64,000 bases of DNA from BRHc4a sp049323755 (GCA_049323755.1 JBMOPE010000007.1:33639-97638), one strand, 5' to 3'; counted from the first letter of the stretch, positions 1-9,017 are shown. Notes: generated by a model not told the origin, from the letters alone. Made by a program: numbers and translations.

Positions 1-717
1 GGATACAGGGAAGGAGCCTTTACCGGAGCTAAAAAGGGTGGCCAGATAGGAAAATTCGAGCTTGCTCACAAAGGGGTAATTTTTCTGGATGAGATAGGGG
101 ATATGTCCCTGAATATGCAGGCAAAGCTGCTCCGTGTGCTCCAGGAAAAGGAGATAGAGAGACTGGGGGATAATAAGCCCCGGCAGGTGGATGTGCGGGT
201 TATCGCCGCCACCAACAGGAACCTGGAGGAAATGATTACCCGTAACGAGTTTCGCAGTGATTTATATTATCGTATAAATGTTGTTACATTGACTATACCG
301 CCTCTCAGGGAAAGGGAGGGGGATCTGGATTTATTAACAGGGCATTTTTTAGATAAATTTAATAAACAGTTCGGAATGAGAGTGGATGGAGTGGATGACG
401 CTTCAAGGCGACTCCTTTTGAATCACCGCTGGCCGGGAAATGTTCGGGAGCTGGAAAATGTTGTGGAGAGAGCTTTCAATATATTGGACGGCAATATAAT
501 CAAAAAGGAGCACCTGCCGCTGTATATACAGAATGCAAAGAAACACTGTAAGATATACCAGGGAGCCCTGCCCAGGCTAATTGAAGAAATTGAGAGAGAG
601 GCTTTGCTTGAAGCCCTGGAAAGCTGTGGGGGAAATAAGGTGCAGGCAGCGGAGAGGCTGGGTATATCACGGGCGGGGCTTTATAAAAAAATGAACAGGT
701 ATGGTATCAAAGATTGA
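1..717 (+). CDS. sigma-54-dependent transcriptional activator, 3' part
   Basis: The gene is cut by the left edge of the window and is open from base 1; 238 residues remain. The GAFTGA loop that contacts sigma-54 is at visible residues 5-10, followed by the Walker B region (FLDEIGD), the arginine-finger part of the AAA+ domain, the WPGNVREL helix and a C-terminal Fis-type helix-turn-helix (about residues 205-235). The sensory N-terminus is outside the window, so the signal is unknown. It lies just upstream of a sigma-54 promoter and two 17-bp dyads in front of an acyl-CoA transferase gene, which is very probably its target. The family assignment is certain; the target is inference. Confidence 0.95.
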   Translation, partial: GYREGAFTGAKKGGQIGKFELAHKGVIFLDEIGDMSLNMQAKLLRVLQEKEIERLGDNKPRQVDVRVIAATNRNLEEMITRNEFRSDLYYRINVVTLTIPPLREREGDLDLLTGHFLDKFNKQFGMRVDGVDDASRRLLLNHRWPGNVRELENVVERAFNILDGNIIKKEHLPLYIQNAKKHCKIYQGALPRLIEEIEREALLEALESCGGNKVQAAERLGISRAGLYKKMNRYGIKD

Positions 718-725
718 CGAAATAA

Positions 726-742
726 TGTCGACTTTGTAGACA
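726..742. promoter_or_regulatory. probable activator binding site (UAS 1)
   Basis: This is a 17-bp dyad, TGTC-N9-GACA, starting nine bases after the activator gene ends. A second copy with the same spacing lies at 813-829, and both are upstream of the -24/-12 promoter at 883. Paired dyads at this distance are the usual binding sites of sigma-54 activators. The role is inferred. Confidence 0.6.
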
Positions 743-777
743 TTATAAATAAAGTAGGCAGATTCCCTTTTTTAAAA

Positions 778-812
778 CCAGGAGGCCGTTCTCTATGAGC
801 GGTCCTTTTTTT
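778..812 (+). terminator. weak intrinsic terminator of the activator gene
   Basis: AGGAGGCCG pairs with CGGTCCT, with a two-base bulge, around an 11-base loop, and eight or more T follow. It lies between the two dyads, so it would end the activator transcript before the promoter of the next gene. Confidence 0.5.
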
Positions 813-829
813 TGTCTACAATGTGTACA
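813..829. promoter_or_regulatory. probable activator binding site (UAS 2)
   Basis: TGTCTACAATGTGTACA matches the dyad at 726-742 in layout (TGTCNAC, central TGT, then ACA) and is the same length. It lies about 55 bases upstream of the -24 element at 883. Its role as a second activator site is inferred. Confidence 0.55.
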
Positions 830-882
830 TTAGAATTGTTCAATTTTAATGGTAAATCTCCATTTTATTGATTTTTGTTAAC

Positions 883-898
883 TGGTACGGCTTTTGCG
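883..898 (+). promoter_or_regulatory. sigma-54 (-24/-12) promoter
   Basis: TGGTACGGCTTTTGCG has the invariant GG (884-885) and GC (896-897) exactly ten bases apart and matches the consensus TGGCAC-N5-TTGC closely. It reads toward the CoA-transferase gene at 952. Confidence 0.88.
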
Positions 899-951
899 AT
901 TTATTTGATGCAAATTATTCGAAATATATTGAGAAAGGGGAAATATAGAAA

Positions 952-2319
952 ATGTCTGTAGATTTGTCCAGGGAAACAGCATTTAATCCCAATAATAGCA
1001 GAGTGGTAATGTACCCTGTGGACCGCAAAAGAATAAAAGAGATGTACAGGCAAAAGCTTGTGACGGCACACGGAGTAGTAAAGCTTATAGAATCAGGAGA
1101 TAATGTTGTTTTGCCCCTGGGTTGCGGAGAGCCAACAGCGCTGGTAGACGCCATGGCAGAGCGGGAAGGTGAGGTCATGGATGTCAAAGTTCACCAGATG
1201 CTTCCACTAAGAAAAGCCTCATATCTTGAGCAGCCAATGTCTAAAAGCTTTCGCCATATTTCCTGGTTTGTCAGCGGGGCAAGCAGGAAGGGAGTAAACG
1301 AGGGCTGGGCAGATTTTATGCCTGCCCACTTCCACGACATACCGCGTCAGCTAAGGGATTTTATTAAGGTGGATGTTTTTATGGGCATGGTTTCTCCCAT
1401 GGATGACCGGGGATATTTTAGTTTTGGTCTTTCAGTTGATTATACTACCACTGCCGCTGCCCAGGCGAAAATAGTCATATTGGAGGTCAACCCCAATATG
1501 CCGCGAACAAGGGGGCACAGCCTCATACATGTATCCGAGGTTGACTATATTGTGGAAAATAACACAGCCATTCCGGAGCTGGCAATACCGCCGGTGACTG
1601 TGGAGGACAACCTTATAGGCTGCTATATTGCAGAGATGATTGAGGACGGCTCCACTATCCAGCTGGGCATTGGCGGTATGCCCAACGCTGTGGCCCAGGC
1701 CCTTATTAACAAAAAAAATCTGGGCGTTCACACCGAAATGATAACCGACGGGATGGTGGACCTTGTAGAGGCCGGTGTAATCAACGGGCGTGCCAAGTCA
1801 CTTCATCCTAACATGCTTATTGGCAGCTTTGCTGCCGGCACTAGGCGACTGTATGATTTTTTGAATGATAATCCCATGGTGGAAATGTACCCTGTCTCTT
1901 ATGTCAATGATCCTTATTTGATAGGTCAGAACAATAAAATGGTGTCCATCAATGCCACCCTCGAACTGGATCTTTTCGGCCAGTGCGCGTCTGAAAGCAT
2001 CGGTCCTGTTCAATACAGCGCCACAGGCGGGCAGTCTGATTTTGCCAGGGGGTGCCTCCGCTCTCCGGGTGGCAAGGGATTCATTGCCTTAAAGTCAACT
2101 GCAAAAAAGGGGGCAATTTCAAAAATAGTTCCGGTTTTAAAGCAGGGGTCAATTGTTACTTGCTCAAGAAATGATGTGGACCATATTGTTACCGAATACG
2201 GTGTGGCTAAGCTCCGTGGAAAATCGGGCAGGGAAAGGGCGCTCGAAATAATAGCAGTAGCCCACCCTGATTTCCGTCCCGGGTTAAGAGAGGCGGCACG
2301 TAAAATGCAGCTTTTATAA
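952..2319 (+). CDS. acetyl-CoA hydrolase/transferase family protein (4-hydroxybutyrate CoA-transferase-like)
   Basis: This 455-residue protein is the full usual length for family I CoA-transferases of the 4-hydroxybutyrate/acetate type, which move CoA between acyl-CoA and a carboxylate through a glutamyl-CoA intermediate. The oxyanion and CoA loop QLGIGGMPNAVAQAL is near residue 237, and the probable catalytic glutamate is in HTEMITDG near residue 262. A GAAAGGGGAAA ribosome site precedes the ATG. It is transcribed from the sigma-54 promoter at 883 and is probably controlled by the activator upstream. The acyl substrate cannot be read from the sequence; a butyrate- or propionate-type acid is a guess. 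Confidence 0.9.
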   Translation: MSVDLSRETAFNPNNSRVVMYPVDRKRIKEMYRQKLVTAHGVVKLIESGDNVVLPLGCGEPTALVDAMAEREGEVMDVKVHQMLPLRKASYLEQPMSKSFRHISWFVSGASRKGVNEGWADFMPAHFHDIPRQLRDFIKVDVFMGMVSPMDDRGYFSFGLSVDYTTTAAAQAKIVILEVNPNMPRTRGHSLIHVSEVDYIVENNTAIPELAIPPVTVEDNLIGCYIAEMIEDGSTIQLGIGGMPNAVAQALINKKNLGVHTEMITDGMVDLVEAGVINGRAKSLHPNMLIGSFAAGTRRLYDFLNDNPMVEMYPVSYVNDPYLIGQNNKMVSINATLELDLFGQCASESIGPVQYSATGGQSDFARGCLRSPGGKGFIALKSTAKKGAISKIVPVLKQGSIVTCSRNDVDHIVTEYGVAKLRGKSGRERALEIIAVAHPDFRPGLREAARKMQLL

Positions 2320-2340
2320 ATAGAGGCAGACAGCTTTTAA

Positions 2341-2440
2341 GAGGGGGGATTAGGGATTGGGGATTGGGAATTGGGAAATGGGAATTGATTCCCATTTCCC
2401 AATTGGTACCCGTATTTCCGCAGCTGGACCAGCGGCACTA
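2341..2440. repeat. dispersed G-rich intergenic repeat, copy 1
   Basis: The left part holds GGG runs spaced by ATT and AATT; then comes its reverse complement (ATTCCCATTTCCC) and a CAGCTGGACCAGCGG element. Related blocks occur near 6083, 8252, 11145, 12484, 15143 and 56612, always between genes. The G runs could form a quadruplex, and the two halves form a hairpin. It lies between convergent genes. Confidence 0.75.
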
Positions 2441-3619
2441 TATATATATTATGTTTTCATCAAATAATGTCAGGGTTTCAAGGCCGTTGTCCCCTACCAC
2501 GAAAGTATTTTCTATCCCTACCGCTCCGTCAGGGAAAACGAACTTGGGCTCCAGGGCTATAACCATTCCTGCTTCCAGTGGAGTTTTAAAGCCCTTTGCC
2601 AGCACCGGCAGCTCATCCAGCTCTATGCCCACCCCGTGTCCCACAAAGGGAGCGGGCTGGGGGTAGCCCATAAAATGATCCAGCAGGCCTTGGCTGGCAG
2701 CTATTTCGACCGCCAGGCTGTATAACTCCTGGCAGGGCACTCCGGGCTTTGCTTTTTGTTTAATTTCCTCCTGAATGTTTATAGCTATTTCATATGCCTT
2801 TTCGAATTTTGGCGATAGTTTTCCAATACAAAAGACCCTTGCCTGGTCAACCATATATCCGTCATATACGCCTACATAATCAAGCATTACCGGTTCATTC
2901 ACGGCAATTGTTTTAAAGCCGGCCCCCTGTGGAAATGACGGGTTAAGCCCCGGGCCTCCTGTGGGGCTGTCAAGGAAGCTGGGAATGCCAAGATTTGATC
3001 CCGACATAAGGTGGCCGTATACAATTTCCTGGTTAAAGCCCCGCATCCTTATATAGCACTGGTGGCCGTTTCGCCGATACTCCGCTTCCAGCTTGCCGGC
3101 AAGCTCCACTTCAGTGATTCCTTCTACCAGAATATCCTTTGCCTTTGAAAAGATTTTATAATTAAGCTTTGCAGCGCCTCTTAAGACATCTATCTCGTAT
3201 GGGGACTTACTCATCCTTACTGACCTTATATGTGCGCTTATGTCAACTATTCTTGCAGTTGAAAAAAGTTTTTGATATTTGAGATAGAGGTAGGCCGGGA
3301 GCACATCCAGCTCAAAGCCTATCTCTTTAATGTTTGTAAATCCGTATGAGCTGATAACTTCGGGCAAGTCCTTCGTGTTTTCCAGGGGTATTACTTCAGA
3401 AAGTGCAGACTCTTCCCTGGCTCTCCGGAAGTTTTTTCTGACCATTAAAACAGGCTTCCCCTCCGCCGGAATGAAAAGGTGAGACTGCTGAACCGTGCCT
3501 GCAAAATAAAACAGGTCTGCGTTTTGGACAATAATAGCCCCGTGGCAGCCTTCCTTTTGTAAGACACCTTGCAATTTTTCTATCCGGCTGGTTAATTCTT
3601 TTTGAGGTGTAAGTATCAT
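2438..3619 (-). CDS. M24 family metallopeptidase (Xaa-Pro aminopeptidase-like)
   Basis: The N-terminus (about residues 10-130) is a creatinase/prolidase N-domain and the rest is the pita-bread M24 fold. The metal ligands of the family are visible: Asp in MLDYVGVYDGYMVDQ, His in FVGHGVGIE, Glu in ALEPKFVFP and Glu in VGIENTF. It probably removes N-terminal residues ahead of proline in the cytoplasm, although some members of this fold act on other amide bonds. I chose the ATG at 3619 because GGAGGG lies six bases upstream; an in-frame ATG five codons earlier (3634) has no such site. It is convergent with the CoA-transferase gene. Confidence 0.88.
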   Translation of the reverse strand: MILTPQKELTSRIEKLQGVLQKEGCHGAIIVQNADLFYFAGTVQQSHLFIPAEGKPVLMVRKNFRRAREESALSEVIPLENTKDLPEVISSYGFTNIKEIGFELDVLPAYLYLKYQKLFSTARIVDISAHIRSVRMSKSPYEIDVLRGAAKLNYKIFSKAKDILVEGITEVELAGKLEAEYRRNGHQCYIRMRGFNQEIVYGHLMSGSNLGIPSFLDSPTGGPGLNPSFPQGAGFKTIAVNEPVMLDYVGVYDGYMVDQARVFCIGKLSPKFEKAYEIAINIQEEIKQKAKPGVPCQELYSLAVEIAASQGLLDHFMGYPQPAPFVGHGVGIELDELPVLAKGFKTPLEAGMVIALEPKFVFPDGAVGIENTFVVGDNGLETLTLFDENIIYI

Positions 3620-3687
3620 ATACAGCCCTCCCATCTGAAAAATTTAATGAGCAAAAATTATGCCAAAATGTTATTTGAGCGCTTTTT

Positions 3688-3915
3688 TTAAAAAGTAAAT
3701 ATATCTATAGGGATAACAACCGGCCTGTAAAGGTTTACTCTGGCTTTTATCCTATTAAAATGGTGTAACCGGACATATACATGGTCAATATTTATTAACA
3801 TTTTTTTGTGGTTTGTCAGTTTTTCAAGGGCATATACAAATTTCCTCATGGTGATGGCGTTATGTCCGGCAGAGCCGGAATAGTCAAAAGCTGCAGCCCT
3901 TTCAATATACCCCAA
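3688..3915 (-). CDS. hypothetical short reading frame, possibly a gene remnant
   Basis: A 75-codon frame opens with TTG and stays open about 13 codons further upstream. Its composition looks protein-like (for example RKFVYALEKLTNHKKM), but I recognise no family. No convincing ribosome site precedes it. A CCCCAAAAC/GTTTTGGGG stem (3911-3945) overlaps its 5' end. The rest of the 3620-4154 gap is AT-rich and shows no other gene. It may be a fragment of a lost gene. Confidence 0.25.
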   Translation of the reverse strand: MGYIERAAAFDYSGSAGHNAITMRKFVYALEKLTNHKKMLINIDHVYVRLHHFNRIKARVNLYRPVVIPIDIFTF

Positions 3916-4154
3916 AACGCCTTCCAGCGGAATGAGTTTTGGGGTTTAACCATTCTTTTATTGAATGGAAGTGACTCCTTATTAAAGTTATTAAGTGAAA
4001 ATATTATAATGTAATGACTAAAAATAAACATTATTGCCGAAAAAACAAGTTTTATGTTAGAATTACATCGCATAGTCCCCTGAGTTCAGATAAGCCAACA
4101 GAGATATTGTTCATAACTTCTCCTGTATTTTTTTATGTTATTTGAAAAATAGCA

Positions 4155-5627
4155 TTGATTAATCTGCTTTTTAGTATACAGACTAAATTTGGCCGAAAGG
4201 GAAGCGTAGCGGACTTGAAGGGTAATCTGAAAAACTGGCAGATAATTTTGTACAGCATGGGCGGGGAATCATACATGGTGGTCTTTGCCCTGACATCATG
4301 GATTATGTACGGCTATTGCCCTCCGGAAGGAAAGGGCATACAGCTCGTTTCCCTGGCGACTTTTTCAGCCATTGCCACCCTTGCCCGTATTCTTGAGGCG
4401 GTTTTAAACCCGGTGGTGGGGTACATCAGTGACAACACACGCACTCCATGGGGCAGAAGGATCCCTTTTATTTTTGTGGGAGCACTGTTTACAACGATAT
4501 CAATGATTATGATTTCGAGACCTCCGGTTACAACCGGTATGGATTATTTAAATTCTGTTTATTTTACATTTTTCTTTATAATAATGACGGTTTCCAGTCT
4601 GGTGATGTACCAGCCTGTCCTTGCCCTCGGGCCGGAGATAACAGCTGACAGCAATGAAAGAGTCAAGGTAACAAGTATTGCTCTATTTATGGGAGTCGTT
4701 ATTGGGATTTTTAACCTGACACAGGGACTTGTCTTTGAGAAATTTGGATTTGCTGATATGACCATGATCTTTGGGATTATGGTTTTTATACTGGCTATGG
4801 GCCCGGTTATATCGATTAATGAAAGAAGAGATGTAATTAGAAGGGATAACATTGAATTAGACGGAAAAATAGGCTTCTTTCAAGGAATAATAAGTATTCT
4901 AAATAACAAAATATTTATTCTGTTCGCACTTGCAAACAGCATTCAGATGCTTTCTTTTGTTACCCTCACTGCTGTTGCTCCTTACCTTCTTACAGAAGTT
5001 GCCGGGAAAAAGCCGGGTGACACCGCAGTTCTTGGTTTCTTTTTTCTTGCGGGGATGTTTGCGGGTATTCCGACGGCAAATTTTTTTACCAAAAAATACT
5101 GTAAAAAGAGTATTTTTGCCTGGAGCGTCCTGGCGGGTTCGGTTCTCTTTTTTATTATGACTTTTTTGATGCTGATGCCGGGTAAGCTTGTATATCCCGT
5201 TATACTAATCTTTGCCTTCGTATACGCTTTTTTCTTCATGTTTGTCAATACTGTCAAAAACCCAATGCTGGCAGACATTATTCTTTTTGACTTAAACCTG
5301 TCAGGCGAACGTAAGGAGGCCATGTATGTCGGGACACACGGTCTTATATTCAGGATAATAGATTCAGCCAACATACCTATTACAGCAGCCCTCTTCGCCT
5401 ATTTCGGCTACAGTACAACAAATCCCCTGGGGATTTATCTGATATTTCCTGTGTGTGCGGTCATTAACTTTATAAGCTACCTGATAATTCGGCACTACCC
5501 CCTGGATGACCATGGCTGGTTCCTTGAAGGATACCAGGAAAAATACAATTGCCTGGTGGACAGGCTTAAAAAAAGAAAACTTTCGATTTTTAAAAGGGAT
5601 CTAAGCCCTAAGGCTGACATTGTATAA
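4155..5627 (+). CDS. GPH/MFS family sodium- or proton-coupled symporter
   Basis: A 490-residue polytopic membrane protein with about 12 hydrophobic segments. The motif DNTRTPWGRRIPFI (about residues 94-107) is the diagnostic loop of the glycoside-pentoside-hexuronide:cation symporter family (MelB type). These carriers import sugars, glycosides or uronic acids with Na+ or H+; the substrate here is unknown. The start is uncertain: the frame opens with TTG at 4155 without a good ribosome site, while a TTG near 4215 follows GAAAGGGA. No sugar-catabolic genes lie beside it, so another kind of solute is possible. Confidence 0.85.
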   Translation: MINLLFSIQTKFGRKGSVADLKGNLKNWQIILYSMGGESYMVVFALTSWIMYGYCPPEGKGIQLVSLATFSAIATLARILEAVLNPVVGYISDNTRTPWGRRIPFIFVGALFTTISMIMISRPPVTTGMDYLNSVYFTFFFIIMTVSSLVMYQPVLALGPEITADSNERVKVTSIALFMGVVIGIFNLTQGLVFEKFGFADMTMIFGIMVFILAMGPVISINERRDVIRRDNIELDGKIGFFQGIISILNNKIFILFALANSIQMLSFVTLTAVAPYLLTEVAGKKPGDTAVLGFFFLAGMFAGIPTANFFTKKYCKKSIFAWSVLAGSVLFFIMTFLMLMPGKLVYPVILIFAFVYAFFFMFVNTVKNPMLADIILFDLNLSGERKEAMYVGTHGLIFRIIDSANIPITAALFAYFGYSTTNPLGIYLIFPVCAVINFISYLIIRHYPLDDHGWFLEGYQEKYNCLVDRLKKRKLSIFKRDLSPKADIV

Positions 5628-5711
5628 GTTGTCGGCAAAAAGTGGAAAAATGATAATCTCACCAGACAGGTTATATGGTAATATATGGTAAACCTGACTG
5701 GGGGGGTTCAT

Positions 5712-5873
5712 ATGAGTGGGCTGGGGGAATATAAGGGCCTTCTTCTTTTAGGGATTGTTACATTTTGCGCGGTGTGTGTAATCCAGTTCATATCTACTTT
5801 GGTTTTTGGCCAGGGGGAATATAATGATCTTCTTTCAGCCGGTAAAATATACTTTTTCAGGAACAGTAAATAG
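5712..5873 (+). CDS. putative small single-span membrane protein
   Basis: The 53-residue product starts at an ATG preceded by GGGGGGTTCAT. One hydrophobic segment (LLLLGIVTFCAVCVIQFISTLVF, split here as LLLLGIVTFC then AVCVIQFISTLVF) would span the membrane. Two imperfect repeats, GEYKGLLLLG and GEYNDLLSAG, flank the segment and are also visible in the DNA as GGGGGAATATAA twice. No family was recognised. An earlier TTG-type start at 5685 is less likely. Confidence 0.4.
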   Translation: MSGLGEYKGLLLLGIVTFCAVCVIQFISTLVFGQGEYNDLLSAGKIYFFRNSK

Positions 5874-6082
5874 TCTGAATATACACCAACAGAGAATGAA
5901 AATTTATTTACGGGGTAGTAATACCCTGAGAGCAAATCCTCTATGACGTCTGTGGCTCATAAAGAAGACATTCAATGTTTTCATGACAGAAGTTCGGGTA
6001 TTCCTTTAGATTTAAAAACTGTGGTAAATTGAAGGGTAAACGGTTATTAGGCTTGCCTTCAGAGTACCGCATGCAAAAAAAT

Positions 6083-6150
6083 TCTGGATTCTGAATTCTG
6101 AATTCTGGATTCCGCCGCTGGAACAGCGGCAACGCCCGTAGGGCGTTTAT
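6083..6150. repeat. dispersed intergenic repeat, copy 2
   Basis: A run of ATTCTGGATTCTGAATTCTG units is followed by CCGCTGGAACAGCGG and then AACGCCCGTAGGGCGTT, both able to form hairpins. The CCGCTG-CAGCGGCAACGCCC part recurs at 12503-12530 and, degenerate, at 2420-2435. No gene was seen in the 5874-6238 gap. Confidence 0.65.
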
Positions 6151-6167
6151 TTTTTGTAAAATTTTAA

Positions 6168-6195
6168 TTGACTGAAAAAAAATTAAGTATAAAAT
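6168..6195 (+). promoter_or_regulatory. sigma-A-type promoter
   Basis: TTGACT and TAAAAT are separated by 16 bases, in front of the flavoenzyme gene at 6239. The downstream leader ends with AAGGAGG eight bases before the TTG start. Confidence 0.55.
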
Positions 6196-6238
6196 TATAT
6201 ATAACACTGTACTGGTTATATTTAAGGAGGGGTGCTTT

Positions 6239-8233
6239 TTGAGACTGCTATTTACGCCCATTAAAGTAGGATCAATGGAATTGAGAAACCGTATTTCAAT
6301 GCCGGCCATACACCATTGCTATAGCCCGGGAGGACATGTAAACGACAGATTGATAAAGTACTATGAAACAAGGGCCAAGGGCGGTGCGGCACTGATTATA
6401 GTGGGAGGGTGCACCATTGATAAAATAGGCGTGGGCCCCTTAATGATAGGCCTGCACGATGACGAGTACATAGAAGGTTTACAAAAACTTACAGGGGCAG
6501 TTAAAAGTGCCGGGGCAAAAATTGCAGCCCAGCTCTACCAGGCTGGAAGGTATACCCATTCTTTCTTTACGGGTCAGCAGGCACTAGCGCCTTCTCCCAT
6601 CGCCTCGCAGCTTACCAGGGAAGTTCCCAGGGAAATGACCACAGATGATATAAAGATGGTTATTGAAAGTTTTGGGGAGGCAGCACTCAGGGCTAAAAAG
6701 TCAGGCTTTGACGCTGTTGAAATAATCGCCAGCGCAGGTTATTTGATTTGCCAGTTCCTATCCCCCATAACCAACCAGAGAACCGATAGCTATGGGGGGT
6801 CGTGGGCGAACAGGTGCCGCTTCGGTATTGAGGTTGTTAAAAAAGTCAGAGAAAAGGTAGGAAGCGATTTTACTATAATGGTGAGGCTGTCGGGCAATGA
6901 TTTTATGCCGGGAAGCAACACAAACAAAGAGGCTGCCATGTTTGCCGCAGAGCTTGAAAAAGCAGGGGTGGATTGCTTCAACGTCACCGGGGGATGGCAT
7001 GAAACCAGGGTTCCGCAGATTACCGGGGATCTCCCCAGTGGAGGATTTGCATACCTTGCCCAGGGCGTTAAGGCCGCTGTTACCGTTCCGGTAATAGCCA
7101 GCAACAGGATAAACGACCCCCTGCTGGCTGAAGAGATTTTGCGGAGCGGCCAGGCAGATATGGTCAATATAGGCAGGCCAATGATTGCAGATCCGGAGTT
7201 TGCCAATAAGGCCATGAGCGGAAATGTAAAGTCCATAAGAAAGTGCCTTGCCTGCAACCAGGGGTGCATGGATATGGTGTTTTCAGCCCAGGATGTTCAT
7301 TGCGCGGTTAACCCCATGGCTGGGCGAGAGCATGAGATAAGTGTGGACCCGGCGCCAGCAGCCCGAAGAGTCCTTGTAATAGGCGGAGGGCCGGCCGGAA
7401 TGGAAGCGGCTTTTACGGCTGCCTCAAGGGGGCATCATGTCACACTTTGGGAAAGAAGTTCCCGCCTGGGCGGCCAGATTCACTACGCCGCTGCGCCTCC
7501 GGGTAAACAGGAGTTTTTAACCCTTGTGGGCTATTATGAGCATGTACTGGCTGAAAAGGGGGTTAAAGTGCTACTTAACCAGGAAGCGACGGTGGATAAT
7601 GTTACATCGGAAAATGCCGATGTGGTGATTATAGCCACCGGGGCCAAACCTGCAGGCGCTCCTTTTAGTGTGACAGCACCGGACAAGGTCTATTCTGCTA
7701 TAGAAGTTTTAGGCGGAACTGCAGTACTTGGCAGGGAAGTTGTGGTTATAGGCGGTGGGGCCGTTGGCTGTGAGACTGCTTTAAGCATTGCCGAAATGGG
7801 AACAATAAACGCTGACACCCTTAAATTCCTTATGGAAAATGAGGCCGAGTCCTATGAGACTCTCTTGAAGCTTCTTAACCGTGGTAATAAAAATGTAACC
7901 ATTGTTGAGCTGCTAAAGGGGATTGGCAGGGATATCGGCAAGAGCACCCGCTGGGTGGTTATGAAGAATATAAAAAGACTTGGCATCAATGTTATAGACC
8001 AGGCTGGCGTTAAAGAGGTCAATGAAGGCGGCGTAGTTATAGAAAGAGAAGGGCAGGAATCCCTTATCCCGGCTGACAGTGTGGTACTGGCAGTGGGAGC
8101 AAAGTCGGTAAATGAACTTTTCAGCCTGTTGGGTGGCAAGGTGCCCGAACTCCACTTGATTGGAGATGCTTCAAAACCCAGGAAGGTTACAGAGGCCATA
8201 CGCGAGGGATTTGAGCTGGCCATTAAGATTTAA
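6239..8233 (+). CDS. NADH:flavin oxidoreductase, 2,4-dienoyl-CoA reductase (FadH) family
   Basis: A 664-residue two-part enzyme. Residues 1-340 are an FMN-binding old-yellow-enzyme barrel. The 4Fe-4S cysteines follow as CLACNQGC plus a further Cys about 12 residues on (CAVNP). Residues 375-664 are an FAD/NAD(P) domain with GGGPAGMEAA and a second Rossmann motif GGGAVGCETA. The architecture is that of dienoyl-CoA reductase, enoate reductase and trimethylamine dehydrogenase relatives, so it probably reduces an unsaturated acid or acyl-CoA using NAD(P)H. The TTG start is supported by AAGGAGG eight bases upstream. The PadR regulator downstream may control it. The substrate is not known. Confidence 0.92.
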   Translation: MRLLFTPIKVGSMELRNRISMPAIHHCYSPGGHVNDRLIKYYETRAKGGAALIIVGGCTIDKIGVGPLMIGLHDDEYIEGLQKLTGAVKSAGAKIAAQLYQAGRYTHSFFTGQQALAPSPIASQLTREVPREMTTDDIKMVIESFGEAALRAKKSGFDAVEIIASAGYLICQFLSPITNQRTDSYGGSWANRCRFGIEVVKKVREKVGSDFTIMVRLSGNDFMPGSNTNKEAAMFAAELEKAGVDCFNVTGGWHETRVPQITGDLPSGGFAYLAQGVKAAVTVPVIASNRINDPLLAEEILRSGQADMVNIGRPMIADPEFANKAMSGNVKSIRKCLACNQGCMDMVFSAQDVHCAVNPMAGREHEISVDPAPAARRVLVIGGGPAGMEAAFTAASRGHHVTLWERSSRLGGQIHYAAAPPGKQEFLTLVGYYEHVLAEKGVKVLLNQEATVDNVTSENADVVIIATGAKPAGAPFSVTAPDKVYSAIEVLGGTAVLGREVVVIGGGAVGCETALSIAEMGTINADTLKFLMENEAESYETLLKLLNRGNKNVTIVELLKGIGRDIGKSTRWVVMKNIKRLGINVIDQAGVKEVNEGGVVIEREGQESLIPADSVVLAVGAKSVNELFSLLGGKVPELHLIGDASKPRKVTEAIREGFELAIKI

Positions 8234-8251
8234 AGACAGCTGTGGAGTAAC

Positions 8252-8335
8252 GGAATTAGGAATTAGGAATTAGGGGTTAGGGGTTAGGGGTTAGGATTGA
8301 TTCCTGATTCCCATTCCCCAATTCCTATTCCGGAC
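8252..8335. repeat. dispersed G-rich intergenic repeat, copy 3
   Basis: Three GGAATTA units are followed by three GGGGTTA units, then by the C-rich complement (CCTGATTCCCATTCCCC) ending in ATTCCGGACC. The halves are inverted relative to each other. The GGGGTTAGGGG core resembles telomere-like, quadruplex-prone sequence. Confidence 0.75.
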
Positions 8336-8337
8336 CA

Positions 8338-8352
8338 TTGAGCAATGCTCAA
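8338..8352. promoter_or_regulatory. candidate PadR operator
   Basis: TTGAGC-AAT-GCTCAA is a perfect six-base inverted repeat 26 bases ahead of the padR start codon. PadR proteins commonly repress their own promoters through short dyads, though the usual core is ATGT-N8-ACAT, which this is not. Confidence 0.35.
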
Positions 8353-8378
8353 ATTAAATCTAATGCGACGGTGATGCT

Positions 8379-8927
8379 ATGTCTTTGTCAAATGCCATTT
8401 TAGGCCTTTTAAGCTACCGCCCGATGACGGGATACAGCATGAAAGAGGTTTTTGACAATTCAATAAGCCATTTCTGGCATGCTCACTTAAGCCAGATATA
8501 CCGTGAGCTGTCCAGGATGGAGGAGAACGGACTGGTTAAGTTCGAGGTCCAGAGAAGGGAAGGAAGGCCCGACAGAAAGGTTTATAACATAACTCCCCTG
8601 GGAGAGGAAAAATTTCAGTCCTGGCTTGAGTCTTTCCCGGAAAAGCTTGTTATGAGCTATAATGATGAGTTTCTTCTCCGTCTTTACTTTGGAGGAAGAA
8701 TTAACAGGGAGGAAGTTCTTTTTCAGATTACAAAGTATAAAAAAGAAACGGAATCCCGGCTGAATCAATTCGAATCACTATACCGGGTAATAGAGGAGTA
8801 TTCGAAAAAGGCGGGGGGCCCTGAAGACAAGTTGTACTGGGAGCTCACACTTGATCTCGGAGTCCGTATGCTGAAGGCAAATCTTGAGTGGATTGAACAG
8901 GCGGCCGAAAAAATAAAGAATCAATAG
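8379..8927 (+). CDS. PadR family transcriptional regulator
   Basis: A 182-residue protein. The N-terminal winged helix (about residues 1-85) carries the family pattern AILGLLSYRPMTGYSMKEVF and SQIYRELSRMEENGLV; the C-terminal Vir_C-like helical half (95-180) is the dimerisation part. Members repress stress, efflux or phenolic-acid genes and respond to small ligands. It follows the dienoyl-CoA reductase-like gene on the same strand but is separated from it by a repeat and a possible operator. Confidence 0.92.
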   Translation: MSLSNAILGLLSYRPMTGYSMKEVFDNSISHFWHAHLSQIYRELSRMEENGLVKFEVQRREGRPDRKVYNITPLGEEKFQSWLESFPEKLVMSYNDEFLLRLYFGGRINREEVLFQITKYKKETESRLNQFESLYRVIEEYSKKAGGPEDKLYWELTLDLGVRMLKANLEWIEQAAEKIKNQ

Positions 8928-8982
8928 GTTGCCCTGCAGATATAAGCTATATAGTGCATTTAGCAAAAATAAAAAAAAGTAC

Positions 8983-9011
8983 TTGATCTCCTTGAGGAAA
9001 TATATTATAGT
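8983..9011 (+). promoter_or_regulatory. strong sigma-A-type promoter
   Basis: TTGATC and TATAGT are exactly 17 bases apart. The predicted start is near 9018. The first structure downstream is a complete terminator-like hairpin (9063-9098), not a gene, which suggests a short RNA or an attenuated leader. Confidence 0.6.
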
Positions 9012-9017
9012 ACTTCT

